Below, one piece after another: positions 15,935-24,567 of a stretch of 32,635 nucleotides of DNA; the stretch's first letter is position 1; every line of letters begins with the position of its first letter. The notes under the pieces are model-generated. The model was not told the origin of the DNA and searched no databases. It worked only from the letters and a program-made list of their open reading frames with translations. A program made the position numbers and the translations under genes. This DNA is from Spirochaetales bacterium (lineage in GTDB: Bacteria; Spirochaetota; Spirochaetia; Treponematales; Treponemataceae). Location: NCBI GenBank assembly GCA_030540405.1, contig JAUNWH010000034.1, positions 1-32,635 of the forward strand. Direction: 5' to 3'.

Positions 15935-15963
15935 TTGAACTTTGAAAAAAATCAGAGTATATT
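15935..15963 (+). promoter_or_regulatory. Promoter of galM, leaderless geometry
   Basis: TTGAAC (15935-15940), 17 nt, and TATATT (15958-15963) are followed by the galM ATG after 7 nt. The TTG that could extend the reading frame upstream is itself part of the -35 box, so 15971 is the likely start. Confidence 0.72.
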
Positions 15964-15970
15964 TTTATTT

Positions 15971-17011
15971 ATGAGTAATTTGAAATTTAAAAAGGTCAAA
16001 TTTGGAACTTTGTATGATGGAAGAAAAGTTCATTTGTACACAGTTTCAAATGGCTCTATGAGCTTTTCTGCAATAGATTATGGATGCACAATTACAAGCA
16101 TCCTTTTACCTGCAAAAGACGGAAAAAAAGTTGATGTCCTTTTGGGCTGCTCAACTTTGGAAGGCTATGCTTCTAGCGGAAGTTGTTTTGGAACCGTAGT
16201 TGGGCGCTTTGCAAATAGAATTGGAGGCGCATCTTTTTCCCTTAATGGAAAAACTTATCAGCTTGATAAAAACGATGGCGAAAACTGTCTTCATGGCGGA
16301 TTCGACCGCTACGAAAAGAAACTGTGGTCTGCAAAAAAAATCCGCACTGACAAAGGTCTTGGAATTGAATTTTCAAGAACAAGTCCTGCTGGCGAGCAAA
16401 ATATGCCAGGCAATCTGAAGATAAAAGTTACTTATACATTAAATGAAGACAACGAGCTTACTTTGGATTATTCTGCCAAGACTGACGCTCCGACTCCAGT
16501 AAACCTTACAAATCATGCTTATTTCAACTTGAAAGGCTATGACGGCGGTTCTATTGAAGATCAGGAACTCAAGATGGATTGCTCTAAATTTGTTGAAGTT
16601 GACGAGCATCTTATTCCATCTGGAAACCTTTGCACTGTTGATGAAAAAAAGGCATTTGATTTTAGAGTTCCAAAGCTCATCGGCAAAGACATGAAAGAAA
16701 CTGGCTCTGGATACGATCACGCTTATTGCATAGATTCGTATAATGGAAGCTTAGTTGAATTTGCGGTATTAAAAGATCCTGCTAGCGGACGCACAATGAC
16801 AGTTTCAACAACATTGCCTGCATGCCAGATTTATACAGCAAATTTCATTGATGGATTTGGAAAAAATGGCTATCCTCTAAAAGCTCATGACGCTGTCTGC
16901 ATGGAAACAGAGGCATATCCTGATTCTCCAAACCATGAAAATTTTCCAAGCTGCATAGTAACTCCAGAAAAACCGTACCATGAAACTACGGTTTATAAAT
17001 TTGGTTTTTAG
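15971..17011 (+). CDS. galM: Aldose 1-epimerase (mutarotase)
   Basis: This 346-residue enzyme interconverts alpha and beta anomers of galactose or glucose. The family motifs are GRFANRIGGASFSLNGK with ENCLHGG, the catalytic His H182 in NLTNHAYFNLKG, and the catalytic Glu E312 in METEAYPDSPN. There is no signal peptide, so it is cytoplasmic. No other galactose genes are adjacent. It precedes the V/A-ATPase operon by 36 nt on the same strand with no terminator between, so read-through into the ATPase genes is possible. The promoter geometry implies a leaderless mRNA, and no Shine-Dalgarno is seen at a useful distance. Confidence 0.93.
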   Translation: MSNLKFKKVKFGTLYDGRKVHLYTVSNGSMSFSAIDYGCTITSILLPAKDGKKVDVLLGCSTLEGYASSGSCFGTVVGRFANRIGGASFSLNGKTYQLDKNDGENCLHGGFDRYEKKLWSAKKIRTDKGLGIEFSRTSPAGEQNMPGNLKIKVTYTLNEDNELTLDYSAKTDAPTPVNLTNHAYFNLKGYDGGSIEDQELKMDCSKFVEVDEHLIPSGNLCTVDEKKAFDFRVPKLIGKDMKETGSGYDHAYCIDSYNGSLVEFAVLKDPASGRTMTVSTTLPACQIYTANFIDGFGKNGYPLKAHDAVCMETEAYPDSPNHENFPSCIVTPEKPYHETTVYKFGF

Positions 17012-17047
17012 TTTTCAGAAATTATAGAAAAATATAAAGAGGTTGTG

Positions 17048-17785
17048 ATGGATATTCAATTACAGGAATTAATCGAAAAAATCAAAAAAGACGGTGTTTC
17101 CAGTGCCGAAGCTGCCGCCCGCAAGATTGTTGCCGATGCGGAAAAAAAAGCCGCTTCAATTGTAAGCGATGCCGAAGTTAAGGCTGACAGCATAATAAAA
17201 ACTGCAAAAGCTGAAACTGAGCGCATGGAAAAAGCCAGCGAAGATGCTATTGCACAGGCTGGACGAAATCTTATAATTTCATTCCGCGACGGAATAAACA
17301 AGGAGCTTTCTGCTATTGTAAATTCCGAAACAGAAAAAGCAATGGACAAGGATTTGCTCAAAAAATTGATTCCTGAAACTGTAAAAGCTTGGTCTGCCAA
17401 TCCAGATGCTGATGATGTTTCAGTTCTTTTGCCTGCAAAGGATTTAAAAGCTCTTGAAACAAGCTTAAAAACTGCATTAAAAGCAAAAATTTCAAAAGGA
17501 CTTGTAATAAAAAGCGATGCTTCCCTTTCTGCAGGTTTTAGAATCGGCTCAAAAAATGGCTCTGCATTTTATGATTTCAGTGCGGAAGAAGTTGCGGCTT
17601 TGTTCAGCGCATATTTGAATCCAAAGACAACAGAAATTATGAAAAAGGCGGCTGCAGGAATTGCAGAGGAAGAGCCAAAGCCTGCTGTTGCAGAAGAAAA
17701 GAAACCGGCAGCTTCAAAAGCTAAGAAAACTGCTGCAAAGCCAGCTGCAAAATCACGCGCAAAAACTACAAAGGAAACAAAATAG
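17048..17785 (+). CDS. atpE: V/A-type ATPase subunit E with basic C-terminal tail
   Basis: This 245-residue peripheral-stalk subunit has a long N-terminal helix rich in Ala, Glu and Lys (about residues 1-100, coiled coil) and a small C-terminal head (about 100-205). After the head comes an extra tail of about 39 residues (207-245) made largely of Lys, Ala and Pro, with 11 Lys, resembling histone H1-like tails. E subunits are usually near 200 residues, so the tail is an addition. The ATG at 17048 follows GAGG (17039-17042) by 5 nt; the GTG at 17045 is too close to it. It is the first gene of the ATPase operon. A weak promoter (TTGGTT-16-TATAGA, 17001-17028) may supplement read-through from galM. 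Confidence 0.88.
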   Translation: MDIQLQELIEKIKKDGVSSAEAAARKIVADAEKKAASIVSDAEVKADSIIKTAKAETERMEKASEDAIAQAGRNLIISFRDGINKELSAIVNSETEKAMDKDLLKKLIPETVKAWSANPDADDVSVLLPAKDLKALETSLKTALKAKISKGLVIKSDASLSAGFRIGSKNGSAFYDFSAEEVAALFSAYLNPKTTEIMKKAAAGIAEEEPKPAVAEEKKPAASKAKKTAAKPAAKSRAKTTKETK

Positions 17786-18333
17786 TGGAACGTCTCTATT
17801 ATTTGGTTGCCCAGCTTCCGGCAATTTCTGTAAATGATGACAGTTCTCAAAAACTTCCGCTTACAGTTGGATATTTCAAGGATTTGTGCAGCCGTTTTAT
17901 GTCTGAAAAATCTGCGAAGCTTGCTGAAAAACTTACGCTGGAACCTCCAGTTGAGCCTGTTTCAACTGGTTCAGTTTTCCTTGATGACTGGTATGAAAAA
18001 GAAAGATGCCTTCGCCTTGCATTGGCTCAAATAAGAGCTTTAAAAATGAAGAAAGATGTAAAGGATCTTCCTTCTGCAAGTGATGGCGAATCTATTCAGG
18101 CTGCGCGGACTGCTACTGGAATGGACAGTCCTTTGGCAGCGGAACAGTATCTTAATCAGTACCGTCTTGGAATTTTGGATCGGATTGCGCCCATGGACAA
18201 TTTTTCAGCTGATGCGGTTTATAGCTATGGACTGAAGCTGATGCTTGCCGAGCGGATGAAGAAGTTTAACAAGGATGAAGGCTTGGCTTCTTACCACAAA
18301 ATTTATGATGAAATTCTTGGAGAAAAGAAATGA
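17785..18333 (+). CDS. DUF2764 protein of the V/A-ATPase operon
   Basis: This 182-residue protein occupies the position between E and A that in treponemes and chlamydiae is always held by a DUF2764-type protein. The N-terminus (ERLYYLVAQLPAISVNDDS) is typical. No separate subunit C gene occurs in the operon, so it is a good candidate for a diverged C-like connector between rotor and ring. The start is GTG at 17785, overlapping the stop of E by one base (TAGTG), with AAGGAAA upstream. Its stop overlaps the start of A (ATGA), so the three are translationally coupled. The structural role is inferred. Confidence 0.85.
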   Translation: MERLYYLVAQLPAISVNDDSSQKLPLTVGYFKDLCSRFMSEKSAKLAEKLTLEPPVEPVSTGSVFLDDWYEKERCLRLALAQIRALKMKKDVKDLPSASDGESIQAARTATGMDSPLAAEQYLNQYRLGILDRIAPMDNFSADAVYSYGLKLMLAERMKKFNKDEGLASYHKIYDEILGEKK

Positions 18334-20099
18334 CTGATACAAAAGGCAAAGTTGTTGCTGTCAATGGAAACATGGTTTCTGTTGAATTCGATGGAAAGGT
18401 ATCTCTCAACGAAGTAGGCTACGTTAAAGTTGGCGGAAAAAGCCTCAAGGGAGAGGTAATCCGTATCCGCGGAAATACAGCGCAGATGCAGATTTATGAA
18501 ATGACAAATGGTATTTCAACAGATTGTTCTGTAGAATTTACTGGAGATTTGCTTAGCGTTGAAGTTGGTCCTGGTCTTTTAGGTCAGGTTTATGATGGAT
18601 TGCAGAATCCGCTTCCTCTTCTTGCTGAAAAATCTGGATACTTTCTCGAGCGCGGCGTTTATCTTCCTGCTCTTGATGAAAATAAAAAATGGGAATTCAC
18701 TCCTACTGCAAAAGAAGGCGACAAGGTTTTTGCAGGAGACAGCATTGGAACTGTTCCAGAAGGACCTTTTACCCACAAAATCCTTGTTCCTTTTGGATTT
18801 CTTGGAACTTACACAATCAAAAAAATTGCAAAAGCAGGCGAATATAAAATTCACGATACTATTGCAACTCTCGCTGATGAAAAAGGAAAATCTGTAAATA
18901 TCAGCATGAGCTTTAAATGGCCTGTAAAGCGCGCTGTAAATTGCTATGCAGAGCGTCTTAGTCCTGATGAGCCGATGGTTACTAAAGTCCGCCTGATTGA
19001 TACATTTTTCCCTGTTGCAAAAGGCGGAACATATTGTATTCCTGGTCCGTTTGGAGCTGGAAAAACTGTTCTTCAGCATACAACAAGCCGCAATGCCGAT
19101 GTTGATATTGTAATTATAGCAGCTTGTGGAGAACGTGCTGGTGAAGTTGTAGAAACTCTTACAGAATTCCCGGAACTTAAAGATCCTCGCACAGGCCGTT
19201 CTCTTATGGAGCGCACAATCATAATCTGCAATACATCTTCTATGCCGGTTGCTTCGCGCGAAGCTTCATGCTACACAGGCGTTACTCTTGCAGAATATTA
19301 CCGTCAGATGGGACTTAATGTTCTTCTTCTTGCAGATTCTACTTCAAGATGGGCGCAGGCTATGCGTGAAATGTCCGGCCGCTTGGAGGAAATTCCTGGT
19401 GAAGAGGCGTTCCCTGCATATTTGGAGTCAACAATTGCTTCTTTCTATGAACGCGCAGGAATTGTAAAACTCCGTGATGGAAACATTGGCTCTGTTACAA
19501 TTGGCGGAACGGTTTCTCCTGCCGGCGGAAACTTTGAAGAGCCTGTAACTCAGGCAACTTTGAAAGTTGTTGGCGCGTTCCATGGTCTTAGCCGTGAGCG
19601 TTCTGATGCGCGCCGTTATCCTTCTATTGATCCGCTTGATTCTTGGTCAAAATATAAGTCTACAATTGGGCACAATCTTGTTGAGTTTGCACGCAATGTC
19701 TATAAAAGAGGCGCAGAAGTCAATCAGATGATGAAAGTCGTTGGTGAAGAAGGAACAAGCCTTTCAGACTTTGTTATTTACTTGAAGAGTGAATTCCTTG
19801 ATGCCGTTTATATGCAGCAGGATAGTTTTGATGAAATTGAAGGCGCGTCTTCTGTAGAACGCCAGAAATATGTTTTCAATAAGATTGTTGAAATTCTTGG
19901 CTCGGATTTTGACTTTGAAGAAAAAGATGATGCTCGTAATTTCTTCAACACTTTGCGCCAGAATTTCATTGATATGAACTATAAAGAATTTAAGAGCTCT
20001 GATTTTACAAAGGCTGAAAAAGTCATAGAAAGCACTTTGGCTTCAAAAAATGCGCAGGTATCTGACGAGGCAAAGAAGCTTCTCAAGGACGGTGAATAA
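18330..20099 (+). CDS. atpA: V/A-type ATPase catalytic subunit A
   Basis: This 589-residue subunit carries the catalytic nucleotide sites of the V1/A1 head. It shows the N-terminal barrel, the V/A-specific non-homologous region (about 100-200), the P-loop GPFGAGKT (239-246), the following GERAGEV motif, and [27 protein letters not shown]. Length is normal for bacterial A subunits. It begins in an ATGA overlap with the DUF2764 gene, with GGAGA (18319-18323) as ribosome site, and ends in a TAATG overlap with B. It would work with B as an A3B3 hexamer. Confidence 0.97.
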   Translation: MTDTKGKVVAVNGNMVSVEFDGKVSLNEVGYVKVGGKSLKGEVIRIRGNTAQMQIYEMTNGISTDCSVEFTGDLLSVEVGPGLLGQVYDGLQNPLPLLAEKSGYFLERGVYLPALDENKKWEFTPTAKEGDKVFAGDSIGTVPEGPFTHKILVPFGFLGTYTIKKIAKAGEYKIHDTIATLADEKGKSVNISMSFKWPVKRAVNCYAERLSPDEPMVTKVRLIDTFFPVAKGGTYCIPGPFGAGKTVLQHTTSRNADVDIVIIAACGERAGEVVETLTEFPELKDPRTGRSLMERTIIICNTSSMPVASREASCYTGVTLAEYYRQMGLNVLLLADSTSRWAQAMREMSGRLEEIPGEEAFPAYLESTIASFYERAGIVKLRDGNIGSVTIGGTVSPAGGNFEEPVTQATLKVVGAFHGLSRERSDARRYPSIDPLDSWSKYKSTIGHNLVEFARNVYKRGAEVNQMMKVVGEEGTSLSDFVIYLKSEFLDAVYMQQDSFDEIEGASSVERQKYVFNKIVEILGSDFDFEEKDDARNFFNTLRQNFIDMNYKEFKSSDFTKAEKVIESTLASKNAQVSDEAKKLLKDGE

Positions 20100-21394
20100 T
20101 GAATAAAGTATATAGCAAAATTGAAAGCATAAACGGAAGCGTTATTACTGTAAAAGCAAAAGGCGTAAAACTTAATGAGCTTGCTGAAATAAACACAAGG
20201 TTCGGAAAGTCCCTTGCTGAAGTAAACAAAATTGACGGCGAGACAGTTTCTTTGCAGGTTTTTGCTGGCGGACGCGGTGTTGCTACAAATGATCAGATTC
20301 GCTTTTTGGGACACGAAATGCGTGTTTCTTTCAGCGAAAATTTGCTTGGACGTATTTTCAACGGTTCAGCAGAGCCAAGAGACCACGGTCCTGCATTGAC
20401 TGAAAATCTTGTTGCAATCGGCGGTCCTTCTGTAAACCCGGCAAAACGCATTAATCCAAACAGAATGATGCGCACAAACATTCCGATGATTGATGTTTTC
20501 AATACTTTGGTTGTCAGCCAGAAGATTCCGATTTTCTCAATTTCAGGTGAACCTTACAACCAGCTTTTGGCTCGTATTGCTATGCAGGCTCAGGCTGATG
20601 TTATTGTTCTTGGCGGAATGGGCTTGAAGTACGATGACTATCTTTACTTTAAAAAGACATTGGAAGAGGGCGGCGCATTGAGCAAAACTGTAATGTTTGT
20701 TCACACTGCTGCTGACCCTACTGTAGAATGTATTAAGATTCCAGATCTTTCGCTTGCTGTTGCCGAGCAGTTTGCGCTTCAGGGAAAAGATGTTCTTGTT
20801 CTTCTTACAGACATGACAAACTTCGCTGATTCAATGAAGGAAATCGCAATTACTCAGGAGCAAGTTCCTTCTAACCGCGGTTATCCGGGAGACTTGTATT
20901 CTCAGCTTGCCAGCCGCTATGAAAAAGCTGTTGACTTTGCTGATTCCGGCTCTATCACAGTTCTTGCTGTTACAACGATGCCTGGCGATGACGTTACTCA
21001 CCCTGTTCCTGATAACACTGGATATATTACAGAAGGTCAGTATTATCTTAAGGGCGGACACATTGAGCCTTTTGGTTCTCTTTCCCGCTTGAAGCAGCAA
21101 GTTAACAGCAAAACCCGCAAAGATCACCGTTCTCTTATGGATGCGATGATTCGTCTTTATTCCCAGTACAAAGATACTCTTGAAAAAAAGTCAATGGGAT
21201 TTATTATGAGTTCTTGGGACGAAAAGCTTTTAAAGTACGGAGAGCTTTTTGAATCAGAGATGATGGATCTTACAGTAAATATTCCTCTTGAAGAAGCCTT
21301 GGACAATGGATGGAAAATTCTTGCGGAATGTTTTGACAAGGCGGAAACTGGCTTGAAGTCTGAATTGATAGAGCAGTTCTGGCCAAAAAACTAA
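20099..21394 (+). CDS. atpB: V/A-type ATPase regulatory subunit B
   Basis: This 431-residue non-catalytic partner of subunit A has the beta-barrel, nucleotide-binding-like and helical domains in order. It lacks a P-loop: the region that would hold it reads [15 protein letters not shown], as expected for B. Signatures include [14 protein letters not shown] and [17 protein letters not shown]. It starts in a TAATG overlap with A and is followed by D after 24 nt. Length is slightly shorter than archaeal B (about 460). Confidence 0.97.
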   Translation: MNKVYSKIESINGSVITVKAKGVKLNELAEINTRFGKSLAEVNKIDGETVSLQVFAGGRGVATNDQIRFLGHEMRVSFSENLLGRIFNGSAEPRDHGPALTENLVAIGGPSVNPAKRINPNRMMRTNIPMIDVFNTLVVSQKIPIFSISGEPYNQLLARIAMQAQADVIVLGGMGLKYDDYLYFKKTLEEGGALSKTVMFVHTAADPTVECIKIPDLSLAVAEQFALQGKDVLVLLTDMTNFADSMKEIAITQEQVPSNRGYPGDLYSQLASRYEKAVDFADSGSITVLAVTTMPGDDVTHPVPDNTGYITEGQYYLKGGHIEPFGSLSRLKQQVNSKTRKDHRSLMDAMIRLYSQYKDTLEKKSMGFIMSSWDEKLLKYGELFESEMMDLTVNIPLEEALDNGWKILAECFDKAETGLKSELIEQFWPKN

Positions 21395-21418
21395 GCCTGA
21401 ATATTAAGGATTTATTTT

Positions 21419-22030
21419 ATGGCAAAATTAAAACTGACTAAAAACGAGCAAAAGACTCAAAAAGATGCGCTTAAAATGTATCAGCGATATCTTCCGACTC
21501 TTACGCTCAAAAAGCAGCAGCTGCAGTCAGAAATCCGCGCCATAGACGAAAAAGCAAAATCTGTCCGGGCTGAAAAAAAGGCTTTGGAAGAGGATTTTGA
21601 AAAATGGATTTCGGTTTTCGGCGAGAAAGATGCCTTTAAGCCTGATATGGTTACTGTAAAAAATATCAAGAAAGGCTGGGGCAACATTGCCGGTGTAAAG
21701 ATTCCTGTTTATGAAGGCGCAGATTTCGGACGTGGCGACTATAACCTTTATTCAACTCCTCTTTGGATTGATATGGCTGCGGACAGAATGGAAAAAGCAC
21801 TTGAGCTTGATTTGGAAGCGGAAGTTTTGGACGAACAAGTAAGGCTTCTTGCAAAAGAGCTTCGCACAACAACTCAGCGTGTAAATCTGTTTGAAAAAGT
21901 AAAAATTCCTGAAACAAAAGCTAATATCAAGCGTATAGGAATTTTTCTTGGAGATGAACAGGTCAATGCGGTTGTGCGCTCAAAAATTTCCAAGAAAAAA
22001 CTTCAGGCTGATGCTAAGGAGGCTGAATAA
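21419..22030 (+). CDS. atpD: V/A-type ATPase subunit D (central rotor)
   Basis: This 203-residue protein is the coiled-coil shaft of the rotor. The N-terminal helix begins KLKLTKNEQKTQKDALKMYQ and the C-terminal helix includes TTQRVNLFEKVKIP, a strong D-subunit signature. AAGGA lies 8-9 nt before the ATG. It overlaps subunit I by one base (TAATG). F and G subunit genes are absent from the operon, as in other spirochaetes. Confidence 0.95.
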   Translation: MAKLKLTKNEQKTQKDALKMYQRYLPTLTLKKQQLQSEIRAIDEKAKSVRAEKKALEEDFEKWISVFGEKDAFKPDMVTVKNIKKGWGNIAGVKIPVYEGADFGRGDYNLYSTPLWIDMAADRMEKALELDLEAEVLDEQVRLLAKELRTTTQRVNLFEKVKIPETKANIKRIGIFLGDEQVNAVVRSKISKKKLQADAKEAE

Positions 22031-23961
22031 TGGCTATTGTGCAGATGAAAAAAGTCTCTTTGGTTATTCTTGATTCAACAAGAAAGGCTTCTTTAAAGCA
22101 GCTCAGAAAAGCAGGAGTTTTGCATTTGGAAGCTGTAGAAGGCTCTAGTCCGGCGCTTTCTGCTTATAGGGAATCTGCCGCGGAAACTGACAAGGCTATT
22201 TCTATTCTTGATGAAATAAAAGAGTCAAAAAAATCTCCTGCTTTAATTCAGGAAAAACTTGACAAAGATTCAGCGCGGGAAAAAGCAAAGGAAATAATAT
22301 CTTTAAGCGACAGAAAAAAAACGCTTTTTGATTTGATTTCCCAGAATAAAAATGAACTTGCCCGGCTTGAAAAATGGGGCGACATAGCTCCTGAGGAATT
22401 TAAGGCTTTTGCAGAAAAAGGAATTTTCCTATATATGTATGAAATTCCTTCTGAAAAGTATCAGTTGATTGGCGAAGATTGCGAAACTGTTCTTGTTAAT
22501 TCATTGAACAAAGTTTCTAGGTTTTTGCTAAAATCAGAAACAGAACTTGAAGAGCGTCCTGCTGGTCTTCCGGCTGAAGCTTATGCTGTTCCTCTGCCTG
22601 AATATTCTACTCGCCAGATGAAGAAAAACATTGTTGATGGCGAGCATGAAATTGAAGCCATCGACAAGAAGATTTTTGTAGAGAAAAAATACCGTGTTGC
22701 TTTGATTGATTATAAAAAGCAGCTTGCCTCTGATATTGAATTTGAAAATTTGTACAGCGGCATGGAATCAGAATCTTCAAATGAAAATTCTGATGGCGAG
22801 GAAACGAAACTTGCTTGGCTTACAGGATATGTTCCAGTTGACTCAATGAAAGGCTTCAAATCTGTATGTGCGGAAAACGGCTGGGCATTTGTAGCTTCTG
22901 ATCCGGCGGATGATGATCCGGTTCCGACAAAGTTGAAAAACAACAAGCTTGTGGAACTTATTTATCCGCTTACTAACTTTCTTGACGTTACGCCGGGCTA
23001 CCATGAGTATGATATTTCAGGCTGGTTCTTGCTTTTCTTCTGCATTTTCTTTGCAATGATTTTTGGAGATGCTGGATATGGAGCATTAATCTGCGCGCTG
23101 GCTCTTGGACTTATGGCTAAAGGCGCAAAAAATGGAAAGGCGTTTTCTTCTGTAAATGTGCTTGTCTTTTTGCTCGGATTCAGTACAATGTGCTGGGGAG
23201 TTTTGACTTGCACTTGGTTCGGAATAGATTCAGCAAGGCTTCCAAAATGGATGGTGGATTTGTCTTTTGCGCCGATTTCACCTGCAAAAGTTGGAGCTGA
23301 TGTTTCTAACACTAACCAGCAGATTTTCTGTTTTATTCTTGCTATTGTTCAGCTTAGCATTGCCCACATAAAAGGAATTCTGCGTTATAGGAAATCCTTG
23401 AAGTGTCTTGGCGAACTTGGCTCTTTGCTTGAGCTTTGGGGAATGTACTATGTTGTTATGGACATGGTTGTTGATGCTGTAAAATATCCGCTTGGAATTA
23501 CAGAAGAGACTTTGTACTTCTTTGGAATCGGCTGGCTTCCAATTCCTTACGTTGCGCTTGGTGTGCTTTTCTTTGGATTTGCATTGAACTTTATATTTTC
23601 AAATTATGACGGAAGTATTAAAGATTCGATTTTTGAAAGTCTAAAGAATATTATCAGCGTGCTTTTAGGAATTGTAAATGTTTTCAGCGACATTGTTTCT
23701 TATATACGTTTGTGGGCTGTTGCACTTGCTGGCGCGGCTATAAGCAGTACAATAAATACAATGGCTGGACCTATGCTTGGCAAGCTGATTATGGTTGGTT
23801 TTGGTGTTATTCTTTTGTGCTTTGGCCATGGACTGAATATTGTGCTGAACCTTTTGTCTGTTATAGTTCATGGGGTGCGTCTGAATACGCTTGAATTCAG
23901 CCAGCATCTTGGAATGTCATGGAGCGGAACAAAATATTCTCCGTTCCGTGAGGAAAAATAA
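22030..23961 (+). CDS. atpI: V/A-type ATPase membrane subunit I (a-subunit)
   Basis: This 643-residue stator subunit has a cytoplasmic N-terminal half (about 1-330, two globular lobes joined by coiled coil) and a C-terminal half with about seven to eight membrane helices. The essential channel arginine is R560 in SYIRLWAVALAGAAIS. Strong ribosome site AAGGAGG (22016-22022) precedes the ATG, which overlaps the stop of D. It is followed by 72 nt holding two palindromes before K. Together with the K ring it forms the ion path. Confidence 0.95.
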   Translation: MAIVQMKKVSLVILDSTRKASLKQLRKAGVLHLEAVEGSSPALSAYRESAAETDKAISILDEIKESKKSPALIQEKLDKDSAREKAKEIISLSDRKKTLFDLISQNKNELARLEKWGDIAPEEFKAFAEKGIFLYMYEIPSEKYQLIGEDCETVLVNSLNKVSRFLLKSETELEERPAGLPAEAYAVPLPEYSTRQMKKNIVDGEHEIEAIDKKIFVEKKYRVALIDYKKQLASDIEFENLYSGMESESSNENSDGEETKLAWLTGYVPVDSMKGFKSVCAENGWAFVASDPADDDPVPTKLKNNKLVELIYPLTNFLDVTPGYHEYDISGWFLLFFCIFFAMIFGDAGYGALICALALGLMAKGAKNGKAFSSVNVLVFLLGFSTMCWGVLTCTWFGIDSARLPKWMVDLSFAPISPAKVGADVSNTNQQIFCFILAIVQLSIAHIKGILRYRKSLKCLGELGSLLELWGMYYVVMDMVVDAVKYPLGITEETLYFFGIGWLPIPYVALGVLFFGFALNFIFSNYDGSIKDSIFESLKNIISVLLGIVNVFSDIVSYIRLWAVALAGAAISSTINTMAGPMLGKLIMVGFGVILLCFGHGLNIVLNLLSVIVHGVRLNTLEFSQHLGMSWSGTKYSPFREEK

Positions 23962-23973
23962 AATTTGAATTAC

Positions 23974-23989
23974 GGCGGAAATTTCCGCC
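23974..23989. repeat. Perfect 16-bp palindrome between atpI and atpK
   Basis: GGCGGAAATTTCCGCC is fully self-complementary and would form a 6-bp GC-rich stem around AATT. It is not followed by a T tract. It may stabilise or process the mRNA so that the multi-copy ring subunit K is made in excess. Confidence 0.55.
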
Positions 23990-24008
23990 TAAAAAATTAG
24001 ATTGACAA

Positions 24009-24020
24009 CGCAAATTTGCG
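24009..24020. repeat. 12-bp palindrome just before the atpK ribosome site
   Basis: CGCAAATTTGCG is a perfect palindrome ending one base before AAAGGAG (24022-24028). As RNA it could form a small stem next to the ribosome site; as DNA it could be a binding site. Confidence 0.45.
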
Positions 24021-24033
24021 TAAAGGAGTATTT

Positions 24034-24456
24034 ATGAACTGGGGAATGATTGGTGCTGGTGTTGTAATGGGAATTGCTGCGATTGGAAGCGCAATCGGTA
24101 TTGGAATTGCAGGTCAGGGAGCAATTGGTGCTTGGAAAAGATGCTACTTGAATAACAAGCCTGCTCCTTTCCTTTTGGTTGTTTTTGCAGGTGCTCCGCT
24201 TACACAGACAATTTACGGCTTCCTTCTTATGAACACAATGAGAACTTCTGCTGCTGATCCGTTGTTCCTTCTTGGACTTGGAATTGCTTGCGGTCTTTCA
24301 ATGTGTATGTCTGCTGTTGCTCAGGGAAAAGCCGGTGCTGCTGGTTCTGATGCTTTGGCGGAAACTGGAAAAGGATTTGCGCAGTACATTATGGTTGTAG
24401 GTCTTTGCGAAACAATCGCTTTGTTCTCTATGGTATTCGGAATGATTGTTTGCTAG
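24034..24456 (+). CDS. atpK: V/A-type ATPase ring subunit K (proteolipid)
   Basis: This 140-residue protein has four membrane helices in two hairpins and forms the rotor ring. The ion-carrying carboxylate is E126 in VVGLCETIALF. Residues T57-Q58 (APLTQTIYG), Q97 (AVAQGKAG) and E126 match four of the five Na+ ligands of Enterococcus hirae NtpK, while the fifth position (Leu in NtpK) is Ala here. Sodium coupling is therefore plausible but not proven. The ATG at 24034 follows AAAGGAG by 5 nt; a TTG at 24016 would add six residues and ignore this site. It is the last gene of the operon, before a terminator. Confidence 0.95.
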   Translation: MNWGMIGAGVVMGIAAIGSAIGIGIAGQGAIGAWKRCYLNNKPAPFLLVVFAGAPLTQTIYGFLLMNTMRTSAADPLFLLGLGIACGLSMCMSAVAQGKAGAAGSDALAETGKGFAQYIMVVGLCETIALFSMVFGMIVC

Positions 24457-24483
24457 AATTTTTCATTCTGTAAATTTAAAATG

Positions 24484-24513
24484 CCCGGGGCTTTTTGCTT
24501 CCGGGTTTTTTTT
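24484..24513 (+). terminator. Rho-independent terminator of the ATPase operon
   Basis: CCCGG (24484-24488) pairs with CCGGG (24501-24505), extendable by two G-U pairs, followed by T8 (24506-24513). It lies 27 nt after the atpK stop. Confidence 0.88.
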
Positions 24514-24531
24514 GTGCAAAAAATAAAATGC

Positions 24532-24560
24532 TTTTATACAATTCTTCAATATGATATAAT
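24532..24560 (+). promoter_or_regulatory. Promoter of ispG, leaderless geometry
   Basis: A perfect TATAAT (24555-24560) ends 7 nt before the ispG ATG. The -35 at the 17-nt position is poor (TTTTAT, 24532-24537). The position just after the ATPase terminator supports it as the start of a new unit. Confidence 0.6.
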
Positions 24561-24567
24561 ATATTCC

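Noticed and set aside
15935..15970. TTG start adding 12 residues to galM
   Set aside because: The TTG is part of the -35 box of a good promoter, and the added residues are not part of the family.
24002..24033. Separate promoter for atpK from TTGACA at 24002-24007
   Set aside because: No -10-like hexamer occurs at 16-18 nt; that position is occupied by the ribosome site.
24481..24567. N-terminal extension of ispG
   Set aside because: The extension would be translated from the terminator hairpin and the promoter, and IspG proteins begin near the ATG at 24568.
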